Positions 38,302-49,031 of a stretch of DNA of 64,000 nucleotides are shown here, piece by piece. Within the stretch, counting starts at the first letter, position 1. Every line of letters starts with the position of its first letter. Below the pieces are notes generated by a model. It saw nothing but the letters and a program-made list of their open reading frames with translations, was not told the origin of the DNA and made no database searches. Both the position numbers and the translations under genes were made by a program. The stretch spans positions 372,001 through 436,000 of the forward strand of contig NZ_LBHB01000002.1 in NCBI RefSeq assembly GCF_001010945.1. Direction: 5' to 3'. Source of the DNA: Aurantiacibacter luteus. Its GTDB lineage: Bacteria; Pseudomonadota; Alphaproteobacteria; Sphingomonadales; Sphingomonadaceae.

Positions 38302-38501
38302 CGTGGGCTCGCCCTTACACCGCCGCAACCGTAAATGGCTATGGCGATTGTGCAGCGCGCCCGCAAGTTGTCGCCCCGGCGCAACAGCGGGGAGGCACCC
38401 TTGCCGCGTCCGGTGCCGAGGGCATCGCGTTCCGCTTGGCGCTTGCCAGCCCCGCCCGCCGCGGCGTAGTCAGCAAGCCCGATTTCCCTGCGGAGATAGC
38501 C

Positions 38502-39713
38502 ATGCTGACCGAAACCCTGCTCGACGCCGCGCGCGGGCACGCCGATGCCATCGTCGCGCTGCGCCGCGCCATCCATGCCGAGCCCGAGCTGGGGCTGGAA
38601 ACGCCGAAGACGCTGGCCAAGGTCAAGGCCGCGCTCGCCGACCTGCCGCTCGAATGGCACGAGGGGCCGGGCTGCACCGGGTCGGTGGCCGTGCTGAGAG
38701 GCGCGAAGCCGGGCAGGAGCGTGCTGCTGCGCGGCGACATGGACGCATTGCCGATGACCGAGCGCACCGGGCTCGACTTCGCCTCCACCATCGAGGGGCG
38801 GATGCACGCCTGCGGCCACGATGCCCACACCGCCATGCTGGCGGGCGCGGCGCGGGTGCTGGCGGGCATGCGCGACACGCTGGCGGGCGAGGTGCGCTTC
38901 ATGTTCCAGCCGGGCGAAGAAGGCTTCCATGGCGCCCGCTTCATGCTGGAGGACGGCCTGCTCGGCGGCAGCGGCGACTACGCCCTCCCCGACGCCGCTT
39001 TCGCCCTGCACATCTGGCCCAATGCGCCGCACGGACGGCTCGAGGCGCGCCCCGGCGCGATGATGGCGAGCGCGGACATGATCGAGATCACCGTCACCGG
39101 CAAGGGCGGCCACGCCAGCCTGCCGCAGGACACGATCGATCCGGTCCCCGTCGCCGCCGAGATCGTCATCGCGCTGCAGACCATGATCACCCGCCGTTTC
39201 GCCGCGACCGAGGCGACCGTGCTCACCATCGGCAAGATCGAGGCGGGCACCACCAACAACGTCATCCCCGACAGCGCCTACCTGCTCGGCACGGTGCGCA
39301 CCCTGTCGCCCGAGCGGCGCGCGGCGATGAAGGAGGCCGTGCGCGAAGTGGCCGAGAACATCGCCCGCGCCCACCGCTGCACGGCCGAGCTCACCATCAC
39401 CCCCGGCTTTCCGCCCACCATCAACGACCCACGCGCGGTGGCGCTGGGCGAGGCGGTGGCCACGGATCTCGGCGGCGAGCACCCCTGGCAGACCCGCCCC
39501 GCGCCCACGATGGGGGCCGAGGACTTCTCCTACGTGCTGGAAAAGGTGCCGGGCGCCATGTTCTTCCTCGGCGTGGCGGCCGAGGGGGTGGACTGGCAGG
39601 GCTGCTGCGGCCTCCATTCCAGCCACATGGTCCTCGACGAAGCGGTGCTGCCCAAGGGCACGGCCTTCCTCGCCGGCTGCGCGACGCGGTTCCTCGAGCG
39701 CGGTTTCGACTAG
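38502..39713 (+). CDS. M20 family amidohydrolase (hippuricase-like)
   Basis: A 403-residue cytoplasmic metallopeptidase of the M20D group (aminoacylase, hippurate hydrolase, N-acyl amino acid hydrolases). Metal ligands and catalytic acids are visible in RGDMDALPMTE, GRMHACGHDAHTAML (about 95-109) and QPGEEGFHGARFM. The dimerisation lid has GKGGHASLPQDTIDPV, and the final ligand lies near the C-terminus (GLHSSHMVLDE). The ATG at 38502 with CGGAGATAG upstream removes a spurious N-terminal extension. Substrate unknown. Confidence 0.93.
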   Translation: MLTETLLDAARGHADAIVALRRAIHAEPELGLETPKTLAKVKAALADLPLEWHEGPGCTGSVAVLRGAKPGRSVLLRGDMDALPMTERTGLDFASTIEGRMHACGHDAHTAMLAGAARVLAGMRDTLAGEVRFMFQPGEEGFHGARFMLEDGLLGGSGDYALPDAAFALHIWPNAPHGRLEARPGAMMASADMIEITVTGKGGHASLPQDTIDPVPVAAEIVIALQTMITRRFAATEATVLTIGKIEAGTTNNVIPDSAYLLGTVRTLSPERRAAMKEAVREVAENIARAHRCTAELTITPGFPPTINDPRAVALGEAVATDLGGEHPWQTRPAPTMGAEDFSYVLEKVPGAMFFLGVAAEGVDWQGCCGLHSSHMVLDEAVLPKGTAFLAGCATRFLERGFD

Positions 39714-39834
39714 CGACCCGAACGAGCTCTGCGCGATAAAGGATTGGTTGCACTCGTAACCTGTTGCGCGCAAGATTCTGTAGGCAGAGGCGACGTCAGG
39801 CCGCCCCGCCGTTGCAAGAAAGGTCGCCTGCGCG

Positions 39835-41211
<1,377 letters not shown>

Positions 41212-41260
41212 GTCGTACCTCTGCGGCCCGGGTGGCGGCTCCTCAAGGTGCGAAAAAAAC

Positions 41261-41337
<77 letters not shown>

Positions 41338-41503
41338 CGTCGGGGCCGCGGTTAGCAAGGGTGGGCTATAGCGCCAAGCCAATTCTCGCCAGCATCGCTT
41401 TCGGAAGTCGTAACAGCGCTTCGCCTTCGCCGGTGAGTTTGCGCGCACATAGGGGTCAATGCGCTCGCATGACTAACAAACCTTTGTGACGTCCGAGTGA
41501 GCC

Positions 41504-42121
41504 CTAGCTGATCGAGCGCATGACTGGCGGCGAGACCTCCCATCCGCGCGCGGTACGGGTGGCCATGGCCTCGAACCCCTCGCCGCCGAGATTGCCGTAG
41601 GTGCGCGACAGCGCGAGCACCAGCCTGCCGTCGCTCGATCGCCCGGCGACGTGCGCGGAATAGAGCGTGGCGGGCGTGCCTTCGCCGAGCACGAAGGGAT
41701 AGATGTCGAACCCGCAGCGCGAGGCGGGCAGGAAGCGGGTATCGGCCTGCCCCTCGATCCCCTCGAGCATGGCCAGCAAGGCAGGCGTGGGATCATAGGG
41801 GGTGTTGTTGCCCTCGTAACCGACGGCCACGCAGGCCACCTCCTGTCGCGGCACGGGTGGATAGCCACCGATTAACCGGGTGAAGGCGGCGCGCCAAAGC
41901 GCTTCGTCGATGGGGCGGAAACGCTCGAAATCGGCATCGGCGACCGGCTGCGCCCTGGCCACAACCTCGGCCGGGAGCGGCGGCGGGCCGCTGGTTTCGG
42001 GCTGGTCCGCCTGGGCATGCGACGCATCGGCGGATGCCGCCCCGGCGACGACGGCACCGGGGGTCGCCGTGCAGGCGGAAAGCGCCAGCCACGCCATCGC
42101 TCCGACCACCATGGTCCGCAT
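41504..42121 (-). CDS. Lipoprotein of unknown function
   Basis: A 205-residue protein starting MRTMVVGAMAWLALSACTAT, a lipoprotein signal with lipobox LSAC. A Pro/Ala-rich spacer follows, and the folded part (about 60-205) contains VACVAVGYEGNNTPYDPTP, SRCGFDIYPFVLGEG and GNLGGEGFEAMATRTARGW. I do not recognise the family. The start at 42121 is preferred because AAAAGGGG precedes it by 8 bases. It is divergent from the next gene (44 bases between starts). Confidence 0.7.
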   Translation of the reverse strand: MRTMVVGAMAWLALSACTATPGAVVAGAASADASHAQADQPETSGPPPLPAEVVARAQPVADADFERFRPIDEALWRAAFTRLIGGYPPVPRQEVACVAVGYEGNNTPYDPTPALLAMLEGIEGQADTRFLPASRCGFDIYPFVLGEGTPATLYSAHVAGRSSDGRLVLALSRTYGNLGGEGFEAMATRTARGWEVSPPVMRSIS

Positions 42122-42165
42122 CGCTAACCCCTTTTCAACCACTACCGTCCTATGCGCAGGACACG

Positions 42166-42555
42166 ATGAACGCGCCCCAAACAGGCTTCGGCACCGGCCG
42201 CCACTCCGCCACCGCGAGCGCCACGGCCATGCGCTGGGCGGCGCTGGGCGAGGCGGGCAAGGTGGTGGCGCTGCTGGCGGGTGTCACGCCCGAGCAGGGC
42301 GGCACCGCCATGCGCAATTTCCCCGCGCTCATCCGCGACTGCGCGCCGTGGCGGCGGCGACTGGCCGACAATGGCTGCGTGGACCTTGCCGCGGTGATGG
42401 AGCCGGGCATTGCCGCGCTTCTCGCCATCAACGCCCGCGGCGCCGATTGCCGGCCCGCCGCCCTCGCGCTGTGGCGCGAATTCACGGCGGCACGCGAAGC
42501 CATGCTCGCCCTGTTGCCGCCGAGCGGCGGATTGGGACCGCGCCGGAGCGCCTGA
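42166..42555 (+). CDS. Hypothetical protein (129 residues)
   Basis: A small soluble, alanine-rich, probably helical protein beginning MNAPQTGFGTGRHSATASAT, with AGGA 5 bases before the ATG. The middle (WAALGEAGKVVALLAGVTPE) and the end (REAMLALLPPSGGLGPRRSA) give no recognisable motif. It lies 72 bases before the SOS-boxed mmcB. I assign no function. Codon bias agrees with a real gene. Confidence 0.55.
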   Translation: MNAPQTGFGTGRHSATASATAMRWAALGEAGKVVALLAGVTPEQGGTAMRNFPALIRDCAPWRRRLADNGCVDLAAVMEPGIAALLAINARGADCRPAALALWREFTAAREAMLALLPPSGGLGPRRSA

Positions 42556-42592
42556 TACGGCGCGCAAGACCATGCACTGGCACGATCGGCGC

Positions 42593-42615
42593 TTGACCGT
42601 GTTCCCATTTCGTTC
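42593..42615 (+). promoter_or_regulatory. LexA (SOS) box and -35 element upstream of mmcB
   Basis: GTTC (42601-42604), seven bases, GTTC (42612-42615) is a perfect alphaproteobacterial LexA operator (GTTC-N7-GTTC). A TTGACC -35-like element lies at 42593-42598 just upstream, so LexA would cover the core promoter. The mmcB start codon is 12 bases downstream. mmcB is an SOS gene in Caulobacter, which supports the reading. Confidence 0.85.
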
Positions 42616-42627
42616 CAGTTTCGCCGC

Positions 42628-43170
42628 ATGGATGATTCGGCAACCTCGACGCTTGCAGCACCTCTGGCCTCACCGCTTTCGCCCTCGCCCGAGGACGAGG
42701 AGTTTGCCCGTCGCTCGCGCGCGGTGTGCCGGGGCATCTGCCGCCTGTTCGCGCGCAACGGCATCTGGGCGCTGACGGAAATGCCGCTGAGGAACGGTCG
42801 CCGGGCGGACCTGATGGGCATCGATGCCAAGGGCAAGATCGTCATCGTCGAGGTGAAGACGGCGCGGGGCGACCTGCTGGGCGACGGCAAGTGGCCCGAC
42901 TATCTCGATTTCTGCGACCGCTTCTACTGGGGCCTGCCGCCCGAGCTCGACAGGGCGGTGCTCGAAGGGCCCGATTACCGCCCCGATTGCTGCGGGGTGA
43001 TCGTCGCCGACGAATACGACGCGGAGATCGTGCGTCCCGCGCCCAGCCACCCGCTCGCCGCCGCACGCCGCCGGGTCGAGGTGGAGCGGCTGGCGCGCAC
43101 GGCGCTGCGCCGCCAGCTCGTTGGGCTGGACCCGCACTGCGGCAACTGGGGCGGCGAGCTGGCGGGCTGA
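42628..43170 (+). CDS. mmcB: MmcB family DNA repair protein
   Basis: A 180-residue protein of the family whose Caulobacter member is needed for mitomycin C resistance. The core has nuclease-like features (LRNGRRADLMGIDAKGKIV then IVEVKTARGDLLGDGKWPDY, the D-x(n)-E-V-K pattern of PD-(D/E)XK enzymes, about 58-90), followed by DFCDRFYWGLP. An overlapping LexA box (42601-42615) predicts induction by DNA damage. The short 5' untranslated region (12 bases from the box) leaves little room for a ribosome site. Confidence 0.92.
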   Translation: MDDSATSTLAAPLASPLSPSPEDEEFARRSRAVCRGICRLFARNGIWALTEMPLRNGRRADLMGIDAKGKIVIVEVKTARGDLLGDGKWPDYLDFCDRFYWGLPPELDRAVLEGPDYRPDCCGVIVADEYDAEIVRPAPSHPLAAARRRVEVERLARTALRRQLVGLDPHCGNWGGELAG

Positions 43171-43188
43171 TTCGCCTGCCGCAGCGCC

Positions 43189-44934
43189 TCATCGCTCGAT
43201 GAAGCGTTCCTGCAGCCAGTCGCTGACGATGGCGAGCGCTGAAGGCGCAAACGTTTCCTCTATCTCGGCATATTCGCCCGGACTGCCCGTGGTCGCGGTC
43301 TGAAACAGGTGGTTGAGCCCGGGAAGCTCGATCGCCGTCACGTCGGGATTGCCCGCCGTCGCCGCGGCAATGGCGGCGAGGTTGGCCCCGGCCGGCACCT
43401 GAAGGTCGAGCGAACCGTTGATGGCCAGCAGCGGCACGGCAATGCGGGCAAGGTTGGGCACCGGATCGTAGGCGAGGAAATAGCGGAACCACGGCGTGCC
43501 GTATTCGCTCAGCATCATGTCGGGCGAGGCGCCCGGCGGCGCGCCCATGGCCTCCATCGCCTCGGGCGTCAGCACGGCCCGCGCCGCCGCCAGCGACGCA
43601 GCCTCGTCCTCCCCGCTGGCGAGCGCGGCATAGAACCGGTCCAGCACCGGCTCGCCGCGGTCGAGCACGTCCTGCGCCATGCCCATCCGCTCGCCCACCA
43701 GCCGCCGCTGCGCCAGCAGCAGCTCGTCCAGCCGCGTGCCCGGACCCGCCAGCATCACGAGGAAGGCGACGGCGGGATTGTCCGCCATCGCGATCGGCCC
43801 GATCATCCCGCCCTCGGAATGGCCGATGAAACCCACCGCGTCGGCGCGGATGTCCGCCCGGCTGGCGAGATAGCGCGCCGCGGCATTGGCATCGGTGGCA
43901 AGGTCGGCGGAGGTGGCGCTGGCATAGTCCCCGCTCGATCCGCCCACGCCGCGATCGTCGAAGCGCAGCACGGCCATGCCGCTGCGCGTCAGGTGGTCGG
44001 CGAGGACGGCGAAGGGCTTGTGCCCCATCAGCGATTCGTCGCGGTCCTGCGGGCCCGATCCGGTGATCAGCACGGCGGCGGGGAAGGGCCCCTCGCCCTC
44101 GGGCAGGGTCAGCGTCCCGGCGAGGCGCACATCGGGAAAGTCGGGGTTGCCGAAGGCCACCTCCTCCACCGTGTAGGGGAACGGCGCCTGCGGCATCTGC
44201 GGGCGATTGCGCGCGGCCGGACCGGCCAGTTCGCCGCGCACGAGCGTCAGCGGCAGGGGATCGGTGCCCGGAAGACTCCATTCGCCGACGAGCTCGCTGC
44301 CGTCCGCCGACAGCGTTCCGCTGAACCCCTGCCCGCCCGGGGCATAGGCGAAGCTGACCTGTTGCCCGTCGCGCGCAAGGCCGGTCAGCGGCAGGCCCGT
44401 CGCCGCCTGGTCGGGCGAATCGAGTGTCGCCAGCGTGCCGTTATCCCCTGTGACCACGTTGACGACGAGGCGCAGCCTGGCCTGGTTCATCTGCAGGACG
44501 CCGCGCCAGCTGCCGTCGAGCCCCTCCACCACCGGGGCGGAGGGAAGCTCGCCCGGCGCGAAGTCGAGCGGCAGCGTCAGCCCCTGGCTGAGCGTGCCCC
44601 GCCAGCTGCCCGTCGCCGCGTCCCACGTGCCTTCCCAGCTCGCCCCGATCGGCGCGACGCGCCAGCGCAGGGTGTCGCCCTCGGCGGCGATCTCGGTCAT
44701 CTCCATGAGGCTGCCCGGCGCCTGGCTGGCGGGCTCGAGAGTGCCCCGCAGCGTGCCCGCCTCGTCACGGGTAACGCGCATCACCAGCGCCACGGGGCCC
44801 TGCGGTGCCTCGACCGTGCCGTGCCAGGTTCCGACCGGATCGGGCGCGACCTCCTGTGCCGACGCCGCCCCTCCGCAGAGCAGCGCGAACGCCGCCAGAG
44901 CTGCCATTGCCCACTTCCCCAACCTGCCGACCAT
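43189..44934 (-). CDS. Exported alpha/beta hydrolase with N-terminal beta domain
   Basis: A 581-residue protein with a signal peptide (MVGRLGKWAMAALAAFALLC and onward to ASA). Residues about 25-250 form a beta-rich domain made of two similar units (DPVGTWHGTVEAPQGPVALV and LDGSWRGVLQMNQARLRLV). The hydrolase follows: ITGSGPQDRDESLMGHKPF, nucleophile GHSEGG near 370, INGSLDLQVP and a late LNHLFQ histidine. This layout matches secreted serine aminopeptidase/acyl hydrolases of Bacteroidetes and sphingomonads. Substrate unknown. It is convergent with mmcB and divergent from the hydroxylase gene. Confidence 0.88.
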   Translation of the reverse strand: MVGRLGKWAMAALAAFALLCGGAASAQEVAPDPVGTWHGTVEAPQGPVALVMRVTRDEAGTLRGTLEPASQAPGSLMEMTEIAAEGDTLRWRVAPIGASWEGTWDAATGSWRGTLSQGLTLPLDFAPGELPSAPVVEGLDGSWRGVLQMNQARLRLVVNVVTGDNGTLATLDSPDQAATGLPLTGLARDGQQVSFAYAPGGQGFSGTLSADGSELVGEWSLPGTDPLPLTLVRGELAGPAARNRPQMPQAPFPYTVEEVAFGNPDFPDVRLAGTLTLPEGEGPFPAAVLITGSGPQDRDESLMGHKPFAVLADHLTRSGMAVLRFDDRGVGGSSGDYASATSADLATDANAAARYLASRADIRADAVGFIGHSEGGMIGPIAMADNPAVAFLVMLAGPGTRLDELLLAQRRLVGERMGMAQDVLDRGEPVLDRFYAALASGEDEAASLAAARAVLTPEAMEAMGAPPGASPDMMLSEYGTPWFRYFLAYDPVPNLARIAVPLLAINGSLDLQVPAGANLAAIAAATAGNPDVTAIELPGLNHLFQTATTGSPGEYAEIEETFAPSALAIVSDWLQERFIER

Positions 44935-45044
44935 GCGTACCGCTCCCGAAACCTGGGCGCAGGATAGCAAAACCGCAGCCGAAGTCAGCCACCTGTCGCG
45001 CCGGGACTGTCGGCCACGCCGGCGGCTTGCTATGGCGAGGCACC

Positions 45045-45791
45045 ATGCTCGCCGCCGTCCTCGCCTCCGCGCTCGCCATGACCACCATCGTGGCGGTGCG
45101 CTACCTCGTCACGAGCGGGCTGTTCGCCTGGGCGACGGGCAAGGTGCGGCCCGGCCACTACGCCGGGCTCGATGCGCAGATCCGGCGCGAGATCGGCTGG
45201 TCGCTGGCCTCGGCGGCGATCTACGGGGTGCCGGCCGGCGTGGTCGTATGGGGTTGGCGGCAGCAGGGGTGGACGCGGATCTATACCGACCTCGCCGACT
45301 ATCCCCTGTGGTGGCTGCCGGTTTCGCTGCTGGTCTACCTGTTCCTGCACGATACCTGGTTCTACTGGACCCACCGGCTGATGCACCGCCCCAAGTGGTT
45401 CCGCATCGCCCACGCCGTCCATCACGCCAGCCGCCCGCCCACCGCCTGGGCGGCGATGAGCTTCCACCCGATCGAGGCGTTGACGGGCGCGCTGGTCATT
45501 CCGGCGCTGGTGTTTTTCGTGCCGATCCACGTCGGCGTGCTCGGCCTGGTGCTGGCGATCATGACGGTGATGGGGGTCACCAATCACATGGGCTGGGAGA
45601 TGTTTCCGCGCGCTCTCGTTCATTCTCGCGCAGGGAACTGGCTGATAACGGCGAGCCATCACCAGCGGCATCACGACGAATATCGCTGCAATTACGGGCT
45701 TTATTTCAGATTCTGGGATCGATTGTGCAACACCGACAAGGGCCTGGCCGCCACGAAGGCCGCACCAAACCCCGCCGCCTCGCCGTCCTGA
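45045..45791 (+). CDS. Fatty acid hydroxylase/sterol desaturase family protein
   Basis: A 248-residue di-iron membrane oxygenase. Four or five hydrophobic helices surround the histidine clusters HDTWFYWTHRLMH (H-x(8)-H-x3-H, about 103-115), HAVHHASRPP and ITASHHQRHHDEY. The pattern is that of the superfamily which includes carotenoid, sterol and sphingolipid hydroxylases. Which lipid is modified cannot be read. Its 3' end overlaps the next (DUF2141) gene by 67 bases, so both are probably co-expressed. Confidence 0.9.
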   Translation: MLAAVLASALAMTTIVAVRYLVTSGLFAWATGKVRPGHYAGLDAQIRREIGWSLASAAIYGVPAGVVVWGWRQQGWTRIYTDLADYPLWWLPVSLLVYLFLHDTWFYWTHRLMHRPKWFRIAHAVHHASRPPTAWAAMSFHPIEALTGALVIPALVFFVPIHVGVLGLVLAIMTVMGVTNHMGWEMFPRALVHSRAGNWLITASHHQRHHDEYRCNYGLYFRFWDRLCNTDKGLAATKAAPNPAASPS

Positions 45792-46213
45792 GCGCGCTCG
45801 CCGCGCCGCTGGTGGTGTCCGCCGCGCCGCCGCCTGCGGGCGTGGACGTGACGGTGAGCGTCACCAACATGAGGAACACCGACGGCGTGGTGCGCGCCTG
45901 CATGACGCGCGACCAGGGCCACTTTCCGCGCTGCCAGGACGCGGCGCAGGGCTATCGCACCGTCGTGCCCGCCGGCGAGGCGCGCGTGCTGGTCTTCCAC
46001 GATGTCGCCCCCGGCACCTACGGCATCGCGCTGCTGCACGACGAGAACGGTAACGGCCGCGCCGACCGTGCGCTGGGCATGATGCCGCGCGAGGGCTTCG
46101 GCTTCTCGCGCGATGCGCCGGTGCACATGGGGCCGCCCTCTTTCGGTGACGCGGCCATCCACATCGGCTCTTCACCAATTCGGCAAACCATCCGCATGCG
46201 ATATATGCTGTAA
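45725..46213 (+). CDS. DUF2141 domain exported protein (copy 2)
   Basis: A 162-residue protein, GTG start assumed at 45725, overlapping the hydroxylase gene. The start is uncertain because this is the only plausible start before the signal-like segment RRLAVLSALAAPLVVSAAPP. The domain shows VDVTVSVTNMRNTDGVVRAC, VAPGTYGIALLHDENGNGRAD (an Asp/Asn-rich possible calcium loop) and LGMMPREGFGFSRDAPVHMG. It ends TIRMRYML. Copy 1 at 35860 shares this end and the loop. Co-occurrence of DUF2141 and a lipid hydroxylase hints at an envelope role, which is inference only. Confidence 0.75.
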   Translation: MQHRQGPGRHEGRTKPRRLAVLSALAAPLVVSAAPPPAGVDVTVSVTNMRNTDGVVRACMTRDQGHFPRCQDAAQGYRTVVPAGEARVLVFHDVAPGTYGIALLHDENGNGRADRALGMMPREGFGFSRDAPVHMGPPSFGDAAIHIGSSPIRQTIRMRYML

Positions 46214-46325
46214 GGAATTCAACGCCTTGCGATAAAAGTCGCGACTATTCACCGGCGCAACTTCACCGAAAATTTACCACGTCGCGCCAAAAGGGCCCCA
46301 GCCAATCGAAAGGGGCTTTGAGGGC

Positions 46326-47801
46326 ATGGATACTCTGCGCGGCAATTTCGGCTCGCTCGAACCGCACGACCTGGATTCGACTCCCGATGTCTACGATGAC
46401 GCCGGAATCGCGCGCGACGACGACAGCGACGCGGCGGGCGATGCCACTCCTCCGCCCGCCATCGGCCAGGACGAGCGCCGGATGCAGGTGCGCGCTTACA
46501 ATTTCTGGGCCGGCCTGCTCGAGGATCGCAACTTTCCCGCGATCGAGGATCTCGACCCCGCCGGGCTGCCGGATTTCGGTCCGCACTCCGTACTGCTCGA
46601 TTTCACCGACGGGATCGAGAACCCCAGCATCCAGTATATCGGCGACAAGCTTGGCCACGAATGCGCCACCTCGCACGATGAGCTGCCCCGGCGCCTGTCC
46701 GAAGTGCCGCCGCGATCGCTGCTCTCGCGCATCACCGACCATTACATGCAGATCCTCGCCAACCAGTCGCCGATCGGCTTCGAGGCGGAATTCGTAAACA
46801 ATGCCGGCGCCACGATCCTCTATCGCGGCATCCTGCTGCCCTTCTCCAGCGACGATGCGACCATCGATTACATCTACGGCGTCATCAACTGGAAGGAGAT
46901 GGCGGGCAGCGAAGCGACCGGCGAGCTGATGCTGGAGATCGACCAGGCGCTGGACGAAGCCGCGGAGGAAACCTCGCGCCCGCTGCGCTCCACCGCCCTG
47001 ACCGACTGGGCAGACGGCCCGGCGAGCCCGCTGGACGAATCCGGCGAGAACGAGGACGAGGGCGGCGATTACGCGCCGCTCGCGTTCAGCGCCCGCCCCT
47101 CGTTCGACCTGTCCGGCCAGCCGGGCAGCGAGGACATGGCCCTGGCCGTGCCGCCTGTCGAATCGATGGTCGTGGAACCGATGGCCCTCGAACCGATGGC
47201 CCTGGCCGACTGGCTGGCAGCCGCGCGCGAGATGGCGCAGGAAGCCCGCAGCGGCGAGGAGCGCACCCGCGCCGCGCTCTACGAGGCCGTGGGCCGGGCC
47301 TGGGACTTCGCGCTGGCCGCCGCCGACGCGCCTGCCGATTTCGCCGAGCTGCTGGAGGATTCGGGGCTGGCGATGCAGGATCGCGCGCCGATGACTCCGG
47401 TGGTCAAGCTCGTCTTCGGCATCGATTACGACAAGACCCGCCTCACCGAATATGCCGCCGTGCTCGCCTACGCGCAGCGCCGGGGCATGGCGCGCGGAAC
47501 GCTCGGCCAGTACCTCAAGACCGTGGACGGCGGGCTCAAGAGAGTCGTCGCGGCGGAGCGCGACTATCGCCGCGGCAATGACGGCGAGGCCCCTGCGCCC
47601 GCGCGTGCCCAGCCGCGCAAGGCCATCGCGAAGAAGCTGCGCGCGCTGCCCGCGGCCCGGTTCGATGCCATCGCGCAGGACGGCGAGGAATTCGCGCTGG
47701 TGCTGATCCGCCGCACGCCTTCGGGCCACGTGGCCCTGCTCGGCGAAGTGCCGCAGGATGTCTCGCTGGTGGAAAAGGCCGCCCGTCGCTTGATCGGCTG
47801 A
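46326..47801 (+). CDS. PAS-like (PAS_5) domain protein of unknown function
   Basis: A 491-residue soluble protein. After an acidic N-terminus (about 1-45), residues 50-195 read like a PAS_5-type sensory domain (RAYNFWAGLLEDRNFPAIED, GPHSVLLDFTDGIENPSIQY, RITDHYMQILANQSPIGFEA, LPFSSDDATIDYIYGVINW). An acidic linker contains MALEPMALADW repeats. The C-terminal third (about 360-491) is helical, with Arg/Lys-rich AQPRKAIAKKLRALPAARF. No kinase, cyclase or DNA-binding output domain is recognisable. The gene stands alone with 112 bases upstream. Confidence 0.75.
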   Translation: MDTLRGNFGSLEPHDLDSTPDVYDDAGIARDDDSDAAGDATPPPAIGQDERRMQVRAYNFWAGLLEDRNFPAIEDLDPAGLPDFGPHSVLLDFTDGIENPSIQYIGDKLGHECATSHDELPRRLSEVPPRSLLSRITDHYMQILANQSPIGFEAEFVNNAGATILYRGILLPFSSDDATIDYIYGVINWKEMAGSEATGELMLEIDQALDEAAEETSRPLRSTALTDWADGPASPLDESGENEDEGGDYAPLAFSARPSFDLSGQPGSEDMALAVPPVESMVVEPMALEPMALADWLAAAREMAQEARSGEERTRAALYEAVGRAWDFALAAADAPADFAELLEDSGLAMQDRAPMTPVVKLVFGIDYDKTRLTEYAAVLAYAQRRGMARGTLGQYLKTVDGGLKRVVAAERDYRRGNDGEAPAPARAQPRKAIAKKLRALPAARFDAIAQDGEEFALVLIRRTPSGHVALLGEVPQDVSLVEKAARRLIG

Positions 47802-47866
47802 GGGCCGGGCGTCGGGGCAGTCACCGGGGGTGGGCATGGGACGGGCCGTCGGCTAGTCCGGCGCGC

Positions 47867-48994
47867 ATGGTGTTCTCCCGCCGCGTTTCCACGCGCATCC
47901 AGCCCTATTTCGGCCACCGCAGCCGCACCCGCCTGACGCTGTCGGCGCGAGCGCTGCGGCAGCCGCCCGCCACTTTCGAGACCACCTCGCGCTGGCAGGC
48001 CATGCGCACCATGCTGCGCCAGTTCGCCAGCCGCGAGGTGCCCGGTGTCGCCGTGCGGCTGGTGATCGAGGGCGCGAACGGCCCGCTGCTCGATACCGCC
48101 GCGACGAGCGATGGCGAGGGCTACGTGCATTTCGACGTGGCGCTCGATCCGCCGTGGGACCTGCCCGAATATCCGCTGTGGGAGCAGGCGCACCTGCACT
48201 GGACCACGCCCGAGGGTGCGCAGCAGGTGGACGCGCACGTGCTCGCGCCGGGGCGCGCGGGGGGTCTCGCCATCATCTCCGACATCGACGACACCATCGT
48301 GGAGACCGGCATCACCGGCGGGCTCAGGAATGTGGTGCGCAACTGGCGGCGGGTCTTCGCCGAACTGCCGCAGGAGCGGGTGGCGGTGCCGGGAGCGGAC
48401 ACCTTCTACGGCGAGCTCGGCGGCGGGTCGGACACGGGCGACGAGACTCGCGGGGCAGAGCACATGCCGGCGACGCGGCGGCCGTTCTTCTACGTGTCCT
48501 CCTCGCCGTGGAACCTGTTCGCCTATCTCGTCGCCTTCATGCGGGTGAAGGGCCTGCCGCTGGGTCCGATAACCTTACGCGACTGGGGGCTGAACCGCGC
48601 GACCTTCGGCTCGTCCAGCCACGGCGAGCACAAGAGCGCAGCCATCGACGCCATCCTCGCCATGCATCCCGAGCTGCGCTTCGCGCTGATCGGCGACGAT
48701 ACGCAGGGCGACCTGCCCGCCTTCGCCCGGGCCGCGGCCGCCTGGCCGGAACGGGTGGCGGCGGTGTTCATCCGCAAGGCCGCGGCGGAGGATTTCTCCT
48801 CCGAGGAACGGGCAGCCGAAGCGGCGCTGAAAGCGGCGGGCATCCCGCTGTGGCTCGGCCAGACCTACGACGAGGGGCACGATTTCCTGCGCGCCATCGG
48901 CGTCACTCCCGGCGGGGAGACCGAACAAATCGTGCGCGTGGTGGAAAAGGTCGCCGCCGAGGACGAGCAAGCAGACGGCAGTCCCGCCGGGTGA
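47867..48994 (+). CDS. App1 family phosphatidate phosphatase
   Basis: A 375-residue protein. An N-terminal beta-sandwich-like region (about 20-130) precedes the HAD-like catalytic domain with SDIDDTIVETG (D-x-D-x-T at 139-143), FFYVSSSPWNLFAYL and FALIGDDTQGDLPAF. The yeast relative App1 dephosphorylates phosphatidate to diacylglycerol. Together with the DAG kinase at 37-38 kb it would close a phosphatidate/diacylglycerol cycle. No signal peptide. The gene begins 65 bases after the PAS-like gene. Confidence 0.9.
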   Translation: MVFSRRVSTRIQPYFGHRSRTRLTLSARALRQPPATFETTSRWQAMRTMLRQFASREVPGVAVRLVIEGANGPLLDTAATSDGEGYVHFDVALDPPWDLPEYPLWEQAHLHWTTPEGAQQVDAHVLAPGRAGGLAIISDIDDTIVETGITGGLRNVVRNWRRVFAELPQERVAVPGADTFYGELGGGSDTGDETRGAEHMPATRRPFFYVSSSPWNLFAYLVAFMRVKGLPLGPITLRDWGLNRATFGSSSHGEHKSAAIDAILAMHPELRFALIGDDTQGDLPAFARAAAAWPERVAAVFIRKAAAEDFSSEERAAEAALKAAGIPLWLGQTYDEGHDFLRAIGVTPGGETEQIVRVVEKVAAEDEQADGSPAG

Positions 48995-49031
48995 TCTTCA
49001 TTTCCCGTTCAGCGCCGCCAAGGCTACAGCC

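Noticed and set aside
39764-39773. TTGCGCGCAA palindrome upstream of sdaA as an operator
   Set aside because: Ten-base GC palindromes are frequent at this GC content. No second copy or promoter context was found nearby.
41352-41543. 63-codon minus-strand ORF beside tRNA-Arg
   Set aside because: No ribosome site, no recognisable composition, and it overlaps the end of the lipoprotein gene. The 41338-41503 stretch otherwise shows nothing identifiable.
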